64,000 nt of DNA from Streptosporangium canum (GTDB taxonomy: Bacteria > Actinomycetota > Actinomycetes > Streptosporangiales > Streptosporangiaceae), in the NCBI RefSeq assembly GCF_900113865.1, contig NZ_FOQY01000008.1, positions 62,001-126,000 on the forward strand, written 5' to 3'. The notes under the pieces were generated by a model, which saw nothing but the letters and a program-made list of their open reading frames with translations, made no database searches and had not been told where the DNA came from. Made by a program: the position numbers and the translations under genes. Below, in pieces: positions 26,072-35,628 of the stretch. The stretch's first letter is position 1, and each line of letters opens with the position of its first letter.

Positions 26072-27189
26072 TGGGTCTCGAAACCAAGCCCCTGTCGACC
26101 CTCCACGAGAAGGCCTCCTACAACGTGGAGGACTTCCCGGTCCCGACCGGCCGCGAGGAGGAGTGGCGCTTCACCCCGCTGTCGCGGCTGAAGGGCCTGC
26201 ACAACGGCGCCGCCGCGGCCGGTGGCGTGCTGGTCCACGTCGATGCGGCCCCCGAGGTCACGGTGGAGACCGTGGGCCGCGACGACCAGCGCCTCGGCAA
26301 GGCCTACGTGCCCGCCGACCGGGTCAGCGCCCAGGCCTTCGCCGTCTTCGAGAAGGCCACCGTCCTGACGGTCGCGCGCGAGGCCGTCGCCTCCAAGCCG
26401 ACCGTGATCACGCTCACCGGCTCCGGCGCGGGCGCCGCCTACGGCCACATCCTGGTCAAGCTGGAGCCGATGGCCGAGGCGGTCTTCGTCCTGGACCACC
26501 AGGGCAGCGCGGTCTACGCCGACAACGTCGAGTTCGTCGTGGGCGAGGGCGCCACGCTCAAGGTCATCAGCCTGCAGGACTGGGCCGACGACGCCGTGCA
26601 CGTCTCCCACCACCACGCCCTGCTCGGCAAGGACGCGACCTTCCGCAGCTTCGTGGTCACCCTCGGCGGCGACCTGGTACGGCTGTCGCCGTCGGTCTCC
26701 TACAGCGGCCCCGGCGGCGACGCCGACCTGACCGGCCTCTACTTCGTGGACGCCGGGCAGCACATGGAGCACCGCCTGCTGGTGGACCACTCCCAGCCCA
26801 ACTGCAAGAGCAACGTCGTCTACAAGGGCGCGCTGCAGGGTGAGGACGCCCACGCCGTGTGGATCGGCGACGTCATCATCCGGGTCGAGGCCGAGGGCAC
26901 CGACACCTACGAGCTCAACCGCAACCTCCTGCTCACCGACGGCGCCCGCGCCGACTCGGTGCCGAACCTGGAGATCCTCACCGGCGAGGTCGCCGGAGCG
27001 GGACACGCGAGCGCCTCGGGCCGCCTGGACGACGAGCACATCTTCTACCTCCAGGCCCGCGGCATCCCGTTCGACGACGCGCGACGCCTGGTCATCCGGG
27101 GCTTCTTCGCGCAACTGCTGGAGAAGATCGAGCTTCCCGAGCTGCGTGAGCGGGTGCTCGGCAAGGTCGAGGCGGAGCTCGAGAAGTGA
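26071..27189 (+). CDS. sufD: Fe-S cluster assembly protein SufD
   Basis: SufB paralogue (372 aa) that forms the SufB-SufD heterodimer binding two SufC ATPases. It has the N-terminal REEEWRFTPLSRL motif of SufD and the conserved C-terminal beta-helix with HNSQPNCKS-like text (VDHSQPNCKSNVVYKG) and FYLQARGIP. Its ATG overlaps the sufB stop by one base, and its own stop overlaps the Rieske GTG. Confidence 0.96.
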   Translation: MGLETKPLSTLHEKASYNVEDFPVPTGREEEWRFTPLSRLKGLHNGAAAAGGVLVHVDAAPEVTVETVGRDDQRLGKAYVPADRVSAQAFAVFEKATVLTVAREAVASKPTVITLTGSGAGAAYGHILVKLEPMAEAVFVLDHQGSAVYADNVEFVVGEGATLKVISLQDWADDAVHVSHHHALLGKDATFRSFVVTLGGDLVRLSPSVSYSGPGGDADLTGLYFVDAGQHMEHRLLVDHSQPNCKSNVVYKGALQGEDAHAVWIGDVIIRVEAEGTDTYELNRNLLLTDGARADSVPNLEILTGEVAGAGHASASGRLDDEHIFYLQARGIPFDDARRLVIRGFFAQLLEKIELPELRERVLGKVEAELEK

Positions 27190-27503
27190 CGTTCGAAAAG
27201 GTCTGCAAGCTCAGCGACATCCCCGACGACGGCGTGATCGGCCTGGAGGTGGGGCAGACCCCCGTCGCCCTGGTCCGCCGGGGCTCGGAGGTCTTCGCCC
27301 TGCACGACGTCTGCTCCCACGCCGAGGTGAAGCTCAGCGAGGGCGAGGTCTACGACGAGACCCTGGAGTGCTGGCTGCACGGCTCGTGCTTCGACCTGCG
27401 CTCCGGCAAGCCCACCGGCCCGCCCGCCACCAAGCCCGTTCCCGTCTACCAAGTCAAGATCGACGGCGATGACGTCCTCGTCTCGCTCTCGAAGGAGTCA
27501 TAA
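27186..27503 (+). CDS. Rieske-type ferredoxin inside the suf operon
   Basis: A 105-aa non-heme-iron-oxygenase ferredoxin-like protein. The Rieske 2Fe-2S ligands are C43-x-H45 and C62-x2-H65 with the loop cysteine C68. It sits between sufD and sufC with overlapping (GTGA) or 2-nt spacing, as in many actinobacterial suf operons, so it is probably an electron donor or a specialised partner in cluster assembly. The exact function is not established. Confidence 0.92.
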   Translation: MTFEKVCKLSDIPDDGVIGLEVGQTPVALVRRGSEVFALHDVCSHAEVKLSEGEVYDETLECWLHGSCFDLRSGKPTGPPATKPVPVYQVKIDGDDVLVSLSKES

Positions 27504-27505
27504 CA

Positions 27506-28278
<773 letters not shown>

Positions 28279-28279
<1 letters not shown>

Positions 28280-29538
28280 TGAACACCGGCTTTGACGTGG
28301 AGAGGATCAGGAAGGACTTCCCGGTCCTCTCCCGCGAGCTGTCCGGCGGTCGGCCGCTGGTCTATCTCGACTCGGGCAACTCCGCGCAGAAGCCCACCCA
28401 GGTGATCGACGTCATGCGCGAGCACCTGGCCATGCACTACAGCAACGTCGGCCGGGCCATGCACGCGCTGGGCGCCGAGTCCACCGAGGCCTACGAGAAC
28501 GCCCGCGATAAGATCGCCGCCTTCGTCGGCGCGCCGAGCCGCGACGAGATCGTCTTCACCAAGAACGCCTCCGAGGCGCTCAACCTGGTGGCCTACGGCT
28601 TCGGCAACCCCACCAACGACGACCCCCGCTTCCGTCTCGGCCCCGGCGACGAGATCGTCATCTCCGAGATGGAGCACCACTCCAACATCGTGCCGTGGCA
28701 GCTGCTCGCGCAGCGCACCGGCGCCACGCTGAAGTGGTTCTCGGTCACCGACGAGGGCCGCCTGGACCTGTCGAACCTCGAAGAGCTGGTCACCGAGCGC
28801 ACGAAGATCGTTTCGATCGTGCACCAGTCCAACGTGCTCGGCACGGTCAACCCGGTCGCCGAGGTGCTCGCCAGAGCCCGCCAGGTCGGGGCGCTGATGA
28901 TGCTGGACGCCTCGCAGTCGGTGCCCCACCAGCAGGTGGACGTCGCCGCGCTCGGCGTGGACTTCCTCGCCTTCACCGGGCACAAGGTCGTCGGCCCCTC
29001 CGGCATCGGCGTGCTGTGGGGTCGCGGGGAGCTGCTGGAGGCCATGCCTCCCTTCATGGGCGGCGGAGAGATGATCGAGGCGGTCTGGATGGACCACTCG
29101 ACCTATGCCCCCGCGCCGCACAAGTTCGAGGCGGGCACCCCGCCGATCGTCGAGGCCATCGGCCTCGGCGCCGCGGTCGACTACCTGTCCGCGATCGGCA
29201 TGGACGCCATCGTCCGGCACGAGCGTGAGCTGACCGGCTACGCGCTCGGCGCGCTGCGGGAGGTCCCCGGTCTGAGAGTAATCGGCCCGCAGAGCCTGGA
29301 CCGGCGCGGTGGCACGGTGTCGTTCACCCTTGAGGGGATTCACCCGCACGATGTCGGGCAGATCCTGGATGACAACTTCGGTGTGGCGGTACGCGTGGGG
29401 CATCACTGCGCCCGCCCGCTGCACCTGAGGTTCGGGATTCCCGCCACCACGCGGGCCTCCTTCTACCTCTACAACACCCCGGCCGAGATCGACGCCCTGG
29501 TCCGCGGCCTCCACCACGTGCAGAAGGTGTTCGCCTAG
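28279..29538 (+). CDS. sufS: Cysteine desulfurase SufS
   Basis: PLP-dependent group II cysteine desulfurase, 419 aa. The Schiff-base lysine is K236 (FTGHKVVGP) and the persulfide cysteine is C377 in VRVGHHCARPLH. It abstracts sulfur from L-cysteine and passes it to SufU. Starts at ATG overlapping the sufC stop. Confidence 0.97.
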
Positions 29539-29557
29539 CCATGCCGGAGCAGTTGAG

Positions 29558-29995
29558 ATGATCGCCGAGTCCATGTACCAGGAGTTGATCCTGGAGCACT
29601 ACAAGCACCCCCAGGGACGGGGGCTGCGCGACCCGTACGACGCCGAGGTCCACCACGTGAACCCGACGTGCGGCGACGAGATCACCCTGCGTGTGAAGCT
29701 GGGTGACGGCGGCAAGGTCGAGGACGTCTCCTATGACGGCCAGGGCTGTTCCATCAGCCAGGCCGCCGCCTCGGTGCTGCACGAGCTGGCCGCCGGCTCG
29801 ACCGTGGACGAGACGCTCGCGGTGGTGGAGGAGTTCACCCGGCTCATGCAGAGCAGGGGCCAGGTGGAGGCGGACGAGGACGTGCTCGGGGACGCGGTGG
29901 CGTTCGCCGGGGTGGCGAAGTTCCCGGCCCGGGTGAAGTGCGCGCTGCTGGCCTGGATGGCCTACAAGGACGCGGTTGTGAGGAGTTCTACATGA
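29558..29995 (+). CDS. sufU: SufU zinc-dependent sulfurtransferase
   Basis: IscU-like SufU protein, 145 aa, with Zn ligands C38, D40, C64 and C128 and the SufU-specific insertion between residues 80 and 110. It accepts sulfur from SufS by Zn/ligand swapping. ATG lies 19 nt after sufS with GGAG upstream; its stop overlaps the next ATG. Confidence 0.95.
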   Translation: MIAESMYQELILEHYKHPQGRGLRDPYDAEVHHVNPTCGDEITLRVKLGDGGKVEDVSYDGQGCSISQAAASVLHELAAGSTVDETLAVVEEFTRLMQSRGQVEADEDVLGDAVAFAGVAKFPARVKCALLAWMAYKDAVVRSST

Positions 29996-30357
29996 GCAAG
30001 CCTGTTGAGACGCCGACCGCGGCGTACGACGGGGAGACGACCCTTGACGAGGTCATGGAGGCCCTCAAGGACGTCGTGGACCCCGAACTCGGCATCAACG
30101 TCGTCGACCTCGGCCTGATCTACGGGGTCAACCTCGACGCGGCCGAGGCCGGCACCCCGCCGATCGCCACCATCGACATGACGCTGACCAGCGCGGCCTG
30201 CCCGCTGACCGACGTCATCGAGGACCAGGCGCACTCCGCTCTGGACGGCATGGTCTCCGACGTGAAGATCAACTGGGTCTGGCTCCCGCCGTGGGGCCCG
30301 GACAAGATCACTGACGATGGGCGCGAGCAGTTGCGCATGCTCGGTTTCAACGTCTGA
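29992..30357 (+). CDS. sufT: Metal-sulfur cluster assembly factor SufT (MIP18/DUF59)
   Basis: A 121-aa DUF59 protein with the family core DPELGINVVDLGLIY and the cysteine C70 in TSAACPLTD, involved in Fe-S protein maturation as an accessory or carrier factor. ATG overlaps sufU by 4 nt with AGGAG inside sufU. It is the last gene of the suf operon, followed by a hairpin. Confidence 0.94.
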   Translation: MSKPVETPTAAYDGETTLDEVMEALKDVVDPELGINVVDLGLIYGVNLDAAEAGTPPIATIDMTLTSAACPLTDVIEDQAHSALDGMVSDVKINWVWLPPWGPDKITDDGREQLRMLGFNV

Positions 30358-30368
30358 TCTCCCCTTTC

Positions 30369-30406
30369 CGGTACGGCTCGCGCCTTCCGAGGTACGGGCC
30401 GTACCG
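30369..30406 (+). terminator. Hairpin after the suf operon
   Basis: CGGTACGGC (30369-30377) and GCCGTACCG (30398-30406) form a perfect 9-bp stem with a 20-nt loop, beginning 11 nt after the sufT stop. There is no strong T-run; it may act with Rho or as a 3' stabiliser. Confidence 0.55.
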
Positions 30407-30716
30407 AATTGTGTGAGAGGATGCCCGATGCCGGGAAGAAAAGCTCGGCTCGGAGCGTTGGCTCTACCAACGGGCAAGCGTCCACATGATGTCGGACGCC
30501 CCGGACCACCTGGCGCTGCGAAGGCCGGGTATGCTTGATCGTGGTTTGACTGCGTGCGGGTAAGCTAGACCCGCCCCGTGCGGTGCGCCTCGACTTGCAC
30601 CGCACTACCGCCCCGAAGTGGGCGTTGATTCAGTGTGGCCTCATGCCACGCGCTCCAGGCTCGTCCTTTCGCAGAAGTGACGTGCCCCGTTCTTCTATCG
30701 AAAGGCACGAACCTTC
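30407..30716 (+). promoter_or_regulatory. Structured 5' leader of the DEAD-box helicase gene
   Basis: No coding sequence is apparent. Three consecutive hairpins are seen: GTGCGGTGC/GCACCGCAC (30578-30586 with 30597-30605), CGCCC/GGGCG (30609-30613 with 30620-30624) and GTGGC/GCCAC (30634-30638 with 30644-30648). TATGCT at about 30531 or TAAGCT at about 30561 could be -10 boxes, giving a leader of about 145-180 nt. Long structured leaders are typical of cold-induced or autoregulated RNA helicase genes; that role here is inference. Confidence 0.5.
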
Positions 30717-32423
30717 GTGACCATGCTTGACGCTGCCCTGCCCGAAATCACCGTTCTTCCCGAGGTTCCCGCCGGGCCGTCCGAGTTCATCCTCCTCGGC
30801 CTGCCGAAGCCGCTGGTGACCGGGCTTTCCCGCCAGGGCATCGACAGCCCCTTCCCCATCCAGCGGGCGACGATCCCCGACATCCTCGCCGGTCATGACG
30901 TTCTCGGCCGTGGCCAGACCGGCTCCGGCAAGACGCTGGCCTTCGGCCTGCCGATGATGACCCGCATCGCCGGGAGCAAGGCCCGCCCGGGCCGTCCCCT
31001 CGCCGTCGTCCTCGTGCCGACCCGCGAGCTGGCCATGCAGGTGACCGACGCGCTCGAGCCGCTCGGCCGGGGCCTGTCCCTGCGGATGAAGACCGTCGTC
31101 GGCGGCATGTCGATGGGCCGGCAGATCGAGGCGCTGCGCCGCGGCGTCGAGGTCGTCGTGGCCACCCCGGGCCGGCTGACCGACCTGATCCAGCAGGGCG
31201 AGTGCACGCTGGACGAGGTCCAGGTGACCATCCTGGACGAGGCCGACCACATGTGCGACCTCGGCTTCTTCCCGGTCGTCAGCGCGATCCTGCAGCAGAC
31301 CCCGGGCGACAGCCAGCGCCTGCTGTTCTCCGCCACCCTCGACGGCGACGTCGACAAGCTCGTCCGCCGCTTCCTCACCGACCCGGTGACCCACTCGATG
31401 GCCCCGGCCGCCTCCTCGGTCGACACCATGGAGCACCACGTGCTCGAGGTGCACCGCGACGACAAGTTCCCGGTGACGGCCGAGATCGCCAACCGCGAGG
31501 GCCGCACCATCATCTTCGTGCGCACCCAGCACGGAGTGGACCGTCTCTGCAAGCAGCTCGCCCAGGTCGGCATCAAGGCCGGCGGCCTGCACGGCGGCAA
31601 GCGCCAGAACCAGCGCACCCGCATCCTGGCCGAGTTCAAGGAAGGTGCGATCAACGTCCTGGTCTGCACCGACGTCGCGGCCCGCGGCATCCACGTCGAC
31701 AACATCAGCCTCGTGCTGCACGTCGACCCGCCGCAGGACCACAAGAGCTACCTGCACCGCGGCGGCCGTACCGCCCGCGCCGGGGAGAAGGGCACCGTCA
31801 TGACGCTGGTGCTCCCCAACGAGCGCCGCTCCACCGACGCGATGACCCGCCGTGCGGGCATCAAGCCCTTCCGTCTCAAGGCCACCCCGGGCCACCCGCG
31901 CCTGGAGGAGGTCGCCGGTGCGCGTCAGCCCAGCGGCGAGCCGATCCCGGTCTGGGAGCCCTCGGCTCCGGCCGCCAAGCAGCGCGAGCGCCGCGGTTTC
32001 GGCGGCAACGGCGGCGGTGGCCGCGGTCCGCGCCGCTTCCGTGACCGTCCCGCCCACGGCGGCGAGGGCTACCAGCCCCGCGAGCGCTCCGCCGGTGACG
32101 CCGGCCGTGGCGAGCGCGGCGGCAACGCCAGCGTGAGCGACGTGCGTGGCCAGTACCGCTCCGAGCGTTCCAGCGGCTACCGCGGCGACCGCCCCACCGG
32201 CGGCGGCTACCGTGGTGACCGTCCCGCGGGCGACCGCGAGCCCTTCCGCGGCGACCGTCCCGCCGCCGGCGGCGGTTACCGCGCCGGCGAGCGGCGTGAG
32301 CCGTTCCGCAGCGGTGAGCCGTTCCGCGCCGAGGGCCGTTCCGACAGCCGCGGTGACAGCCGTGGCGGCGGCTTCCGCGGTGGGCGCCAGGGCGACCACG
32401 CCGGGGGCCGCTACAGCCGCTGA
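30717..32423 (+). CDS. DEAD-box ATP-dependent RNA helicase
   Basis: A 568-aa RNA helicase: Q motif FPIQRAT (about 46), motif I GQTGSGKT (66-73), Ia PTRELA, II DEAD (174-177), III FSATL, V TDVAARGIH, VI HRGGRTAR. The tail after about residue 415 is a disordered Arg/Gly-rich domain with repeated GYRGDRP units, as in CsdA/RhlE-like cold-adaptation or ribosome-assembly helicases. Start is GTG 30717 or ATG 30723. The end of the gene, including its stop codon, lies in a tandem repeat, followed by a strong terminator. Confidence 0.94.
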   Translation: MTMLDAALPEITVLPEVPAGPSEFILLGLPKPLVTGLSRQGIDSPFPIQRATIPDILAGHDVLGRGQTGSGKTLAFGLPMMTRIAGSKARPGRPLAVVLVPTRELAMQVTDALEPLGRGLSLRMKTVVGGMSMGRQIEALRRGVEVVVATPGRLTDLIQQGECTLDEVQVTILDEADHMCDLGFFPVVSAILQQTPGDSQRLLFSATLDGDVDKLVRRFLTDPVTHSMAPAASSVDTMEHHVLEVHRDDKFPVTAEIANREGRTIIFVRTQHGVDRLCKQLAQVGIKAGGLHGGKRQNQRTRILAEFKEGAINVLVCTDVAARGIHVDNISLVLHVDPPQDHKSYLHRGGRTARAGEKGTVMTLVLPNERRSTDAMTRRAGIKPFRLKATPGHPRLEEVAGARQPSGEPIPVWEPSAPAAKQRERRGFGGNGGGGRGPRRFRDRPAHGGEGYQPRERSAGDAGRGERGGNASVSDVRGQYRSERSSGYRGDRPTGGGYRGDRPAGDREPFRGDRPAAGGGYRAGERREPFRSGEPFRAEGRSDSRGDSRGGGFRGGRQGDHAGGRYSR

Positions 32424-32453
32424 ACCACGCCCGCGGGCCGCTACGGCGGCTGA
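32395..32453 (+). repeat. Tandem 29/30-bp repeat spanning the helicase stop codon
   Basis: Copy 1 (32395-32423) ends exactly with the helicase TGA; copy 2 (32424-32453) differs by one inserted base and three substitutions and ends with a TGA too. Both begin ACCACGCC and share GGCCGCTAC. The RGG-rich coding end has evidently been duplicated beyond the stop. Confidence 0.75.
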
Positions 32454-32457
32454 CCGG

Positions 32458-32539
32458 CAGGCCGCCACGGCGGCCGGCCGGACCCGCGGACCGACAACGC
32501 GGCTGATCAGGCCGACAGGCCGCCACGGCGGCCGGTCGG
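32458..32539 (+). repeat. Direct repeat in the helicase 3' region
   Basis: A 20-bp unit starting CAGGCCGCCACGG occurs at 32458-32477 and again at 32516-32535, 58 bp apart. It extends the repeat-rich tract derived from the helicase gene end and precedes the terminator. Confidence 0.6.
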
Positions 32540-32554
32540 CCCAGCTGACCCCGG

Positions 32555-32588
32555 AGGGGCCGCTACGGCATTCGCCGTAGCGGCCCCT
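32555..32588 (+). terminator. Terminator of the DEAD-box helicase gene
   Basis: AGGGGCCGCTACGGC (32555-32569), loop ATTC, GCCGTAGCGGCCCCT (32574-32588): a perfect 15-bp stem with a tetraloop, followed by TC-rich sequence. Confidence 0.9.
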
Positions 32589-32983
32589 TCGTCGTGTCCG
32601 GGGGCCGGCGGTCGCGCCGCCGGCGGGCATTCCGGAACGCGCCCGCCGGCGCCACGACCGCTGGTGGGCCACGCTGCCCGGTGCCGAGGTCCGGGTGCTC
32701 CCCAGGCGATGAGGCGGTGCCCGCCGCAAGCCGCTGTGGTACGCGCTGCGCCGCGTTCACGCCGACCGGCTGCCATGGGCCCAGGCCGGGCCGTGGTCGT
32801 CGCCAACGACAGCACAGAGCCGTGGACGGGCGTGCTGAGGCTGCTGGGGTCCGGCCGGTCCCGCGCCGCGTCAACGAATGACCGGAGGATCGCCAATCCC
32901 TGTCCAGAGCGTGGACGCGCACACCTGCGGTCCTGAAGGCCCATTAGTCTGGGAGGGCACATCCGACGACGCCGAGAGAGATC
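32589..32983 (+). other. Region between helicase terminator and hisE
   Basis: Roughly 395 bp without a supportable gene; short open frames on both strands lack recognisable domains and good starts. A TAGTCT box at 32946-32951 is the best -10 candidate for the hisE-hisG operon, with a leader of about 27 nt. Otherwise I see nothing specific. Confidence 0.4.
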
Positions 32984-33247
32984 ATGAAGACCTTCGAAGA
33001 GCTGTACGCCGAGCTGTCCGACAAGGCGCGCACCCGGCCCGAGGGGTCGGGAACCGTGGCCGCGCTGGACGCCGGAGTCCATGCCATCGGCAAGAAGGTC
33101 GTGGAGGAGGCCGCCGAGAGCTGGATGGCGGCCGAGCACGAGTCGAACGAGCGGGCGGCCGAGGAGATCTCCCAGCTCCTCTACCACGTGCAGGTCCTCA
33201 TGATCGCCAAAGGGATCGGGCTGGACGAGGTCTACAAGCATCTGTGA
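32984..33247 (+). CDS. hisE: Phosphoribosyl-ATP diphosphatase
   Basis: Second step of histidine biosynthesis, hydrolysing PRATP to PRAMP. The 87-aa product is a complete all-alpha HisE with the Mg-binding EExxE-type helix ([27 protein letters not shown]). GAGAGAG precedes the ATG. It is 59 bp upstream of hisG, the usual actinobacterial hisE-hisG pair. Confidence 0.95.
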   Translation: MKTFEELYAELSDKARTRPEGSGTVAALDAGVHAIGKKVVEEAAESWMAAEHESNERAAEEISQLLYHVQVLMIAKGIGLDEVYKHL

Positions 33248-33306
33248 GCCGGTGCGCCCGGCTCCAGCCTCGTAGGGACCGACATCCACGTAAGGATCTT
33301 CACACC

Positions 33307-34152
33307 ATGCTCCGTCTGGCCGTTCCCAACAAGGGCGCCCTCACCGAGGCCGCCCAGACGATACTCAAAGAAGCCGGATACCGCGCCCGCACCGACAGCA
33401 AGGAGCTCGTGGTCGTCGACCCCGACAACTCCTGCGAGCTGTTCTTCCTGCGTCCCAAGGACATCGCCGTCTACGTCGGCGAGGGCACCCTGGACGCCGG
33501 GATCACCGGCCGCGACATGCTCCGCGACTCCGGCGCGCAGGTCGAGGAGATCCTGCCGCTCGGCTTCGGCAGGTCCACCTTCCGCTTCGCCGCCGACCCG
33601 GGCGCCTTCTCCTCCGTCGCCGACCTCAAGGGCAGGCGCATCGCCACCGCCTACGCCGGCCTGCTGGAGTCCTACCTCGGCGAGCAGGACGTCGAAGCCC
33701 GCGTGATCAAGCTGGACGGCGCGGTCGAGACCGCCGTCCGGCTGGGCGTGGCCGACGCCGTGGCCGACGTCGTGGAGACCGGCACCACGCTGCGCAACAT
33801 GGGCCTGGAGGTGTTCGGCGAGCCGATCGCCCGCTCCGAGGGCGTGCTGATCAAGCGGATCGGCGGCGTGGAGACCCCGGGGCTGCGCCAGCTCGTCCGC
33901 CGCCTGCAGGGCGTGCTGGTGGCGCGCGACTACGTGATGATGGACTACGACATCCGGGCCGAGCGGATCGAGGAGGCCATCGCCCTCACCCCGGGCATGG
34001 AGGGCCCCACGGTCTCCCCCCTGCACCGGGAGGGCTGGGTCGCCGTCCGCGCCATGGTGCCGCGCAAGGGGCACCAGCAGGTGATGGACCAGCTCTGGGA
34101 GATCGGCGCGAAGGCCATCCTGGTCACCGCCATCTTCGCCTGCCGCCTCTGA
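33307..34152 (+). CDS. hisG: ATP phosphoribosyltransferase (long form)
   Basis: First enzyme of histidine biosynthesis. The 281-aa length and C-terminal ACT-like domain (from about 205) identify the hexameric long-form HisG that is feedback-inhibited by histidine and does not need HisZ. Motifs LAVPNKGAL, GITGRDML and the PRPP loop VADVVETGTTLR are present. Followed by a convergent siderophore gene. Confidence 0.96.
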   Translation: MLRLAVPNKGALTEAAQTILKEAGYRARTDSKELVVVDPDNSCELFFLRPKDIAVYVGEGTLDAGITGRDMLRDSGAQVEEILPLGFGRSTFRFAADPGAFSSVADLKGRRIATAYAGLLESYLGEQDVEARVIKLDGAVETAVRLGVADAVADVVETGTTLRNMGLEVFGEPIARSEGVLIKRIGGVETPGLRQLVRRLQGVLVARDYVMMDYDIRAERIEEAIALTPGMEGPTVSPLHREGWVAVRAMVPRKGHQQVMDQLWEIGAKAILVTAIFACRL

Positions 34153-34235
34153 ACGGCGGCCCGCCCGGGGCGGGGCCGAACTGGCACATGTCACCGCCGA
34201 CCCCGGATCATGCGCACTGACGGCGGGTTCGGGGC

Positions 34236-35078
34236 TCAGGACGACAGCGCCGCGGCCTCCTCCTCCTCGATCTGCCGGTTCCACTCCTTCTTGGAGGACC
34301 GCCAGGCCTCGTCGTCGCGGCCGAGGCGCCAGTAGCCGGAGATGGACAGCCGCGGCAGCGGGATGCCGCGCTCGGTCCGCAGGTGGCGGCGGAGCTCCTT
34401 GACGAAGCCGGCCTCACCGTGGACGAAGGCGTGCGGGGCGCCCGCGGGGAAGTCGAGCCCGCGCACGGCGGCGACCAGCGCCTCGCCGATGGGCGCGCCG
34501 CCCCGGTGCAGCCAGACGATCTTGGCGTCGGCGGAGGTGTCCAGCGGCTGCTCCTCCTCGGGGCCGGCCACCTCCACGAACACGTGGGCCAGGGCGCCGG
34601 CGGGCAGGCGCTCCAGCGCGGCGGCGATGGCGGGCAGCGCGCTCTCGTCGCCCACCAGGAGGTGCCAGCCGGCCTGCGGGTCGGGCGCGTAGGCGCCGCC
34701 GGGGCCGAAGAAGTGGATCTCGTCGCCGGGCCGCGTCCGGGCGGCCCAGGGGCCGGCGAGGCCGCTGTCGCCGTGGTAGACGAAGTCGAGAGTCAGCTCC
34801 ACCGCCTCCGGGTCCCACGCGCGGACGGTGTAGGTGCGGGTGGTGGGGAACTGCTCGCGGGGCAGATCTCGCTGGATCGCCGCGAGGTCGAACGGTTCCG
34901 GATAGGTCACCCCGTGCGGGGCGAACAGGAGCTTCACGTAGTGGTCGGTGAACTCGCCCGCGCCGAACCCCGCGAGCCCGTCGCCGCCCAGCACCACCCG
35001 GATCATGTGCGGGGTGAGCCACTCCACCCGCTTCACCTCGCCACGAGTCGTCTTCCGCGCGGGCCTGTCATCCGCCAT
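34236..35078 (-). CDS. Siderophore-interacting protein (FAD-binding ferric-siderophore reductase)
   Basis: SIP-family NAD(P)H:FAD oxidoreductase of 280 aa that reduces Fe(III)-siderophore in the cytoplasm. FAD motif RTYTVRAW (about 80), VYHGDSGLAGPWA, and the C-terminal SIP domain (LVGDESALPAIAAALE, FVHGEAGFVKELRRHL, SISGYWRLGRDDEAWRSSKKEW) are intact. GGGAG precedes the ATG. An iron-box-like palindrome lies 24 bp upstream, consistent with iron repression. No siderophore biosynthesis or uptake genes are adjacent. Confidence 0.93.
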   Translation of the reverse strand: MADDRPARKTTRGEVKRVEWLTPHMIRVVLGGDGLAGFGAGEFTDHYVKLLFAPHGVTYPEPFDLAAIQRDLPREQFPTTRTYTVRAWDPEAVELTLDFVYHGDSGLAGPWAARTRPGDEIHFFGPGGAYAPDPQAGWHLLVGDESALPAIAAALERLPAGALAHVFVEVAGPEEEQPLDTSADAKIVWLHRGGAPIGEALVAAVRGLDFPAGAPHAFVHGEAGFVKELRRHLRTERGIPLPRLSISGYWRLGRDDEAWRSSKKEWNRQIEEEEAAALSS

Positions 35079-35101
35079 ATGCCACTCCCGGTCAACTCAT
35101 A

Positions 35102-35115
35102 TTAGGTAACCCTAA
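35102..35115 (-). promoter_or_regulatory. Iron-box-like palindrome upstream of the SIP gene
   Basis: TTAGG-N4-CCTAA has perfect 5-bp arms identical to the ends of the IdeR/DmdR iron box, but the spacer is 4 instead of 9 bp. It lies just upstream of the SIP start and may be a compressed or overlapping metal-regulator site. Confidence 0.45.
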
Positions 35116-35191
35116 GTTGTAGCATACGGGCATTTCGGGAGTAGGGGCCGTCTCTGCGGGCTTGCCATCGGGGCGGGCGGTGTGCGCATAG

Positions 35192-35213
35192 TTATAGAGA
35201 TTACTCTCTAAAA
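35192..35213 (+). promoter_or_regulatory. Operator-like palindrome before the SnoaL-like gene
   Basis: TTATAGAGA-N4-TCTCTAAAA is a 22-bp dyad with 8 of 9 positions symmetrical, ending 14 bp before the GTG start in a locally AT-rich stretch. It resembles TetR/MarR-type operators, but no such regulator gene is adjacent. Confidence 0.45.
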
Positions 35214-35227
35214 CTGTTGGAGGTATC

Positions 35228-35626
35228 GTGAACGCCGTCGAGCGGCTCTACAAGGGGTTCGCCGCGAGTGACCCGGGGGAGATCCTCGCCTCACTGCACC
35301 CGGACTTCACCGGGGTGGTGAGCGCGGGCATGCCGCTGGGCGTCGGAGGCGTCCACCGGGGGCCGGAGGCGATGCTCCGCGACTGCTGGGGGGTCGTCTT
35401 CCAGCACCTCGACACCGGCCCGCAGCCCGAGGAGCAGGTCTGGTCGGGGGCCGGCCGGGTGGTGGTGCTCGGTCACTACCGCGGAACGGCGCGGGCCACC
35501 GGCCGTGCCCACGAGGCGGCCTTCGTCCACGACCTGCACCTGAGGGACGGTCTGATCGTCAAGCTCGTGCAGGTCACCGACACCGCCAGGTGGGCCGAGG
35601 CGCTCACCGGCGAATCTACAACGTAA
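35228..35626 (+). CDS. SnoaL-like/NTF2-like protein
   Basis: A 132-aa cone-fold protein of the nuclear-transport-factor-2/ketosteroid-isomerase-like superfamily: N-terminal helix (VERLYKGFAASDPGEILASLHPDF) then a curved sheet ending HDLHLRDGLIVKLVQVTDT. Family members are small-molecule isomerases, hydrolases or binding proteins; no catalytic residue assignment is safe here. GTG start with GGAGG 7 nt upstream, a palindromic operator upstream and a hairpin downstream make it a single-gene unit. Confidence 0.75.
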   Translation: MNAVERLYKGFAASDPGEILASLHPDFTGVVSAGMPLGVGGVHRGPEAMLRDCWGVVFQHLDTGPQPEEQVWSGAGRVVVLGHYRGTARATGRAHEAAFVHDLHLRDGLIVKLVQVTDTARWAEALTGESTT

Positions 35627-35628
35627 AG

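Noticed and set aside
32594..32936. Short plus-strand frames between the helicase and hisE
   Set aside because: No ribosome-binding site, Arg/Pro-rich shadow-like composition and mutually overlapping frames without family resemblance.
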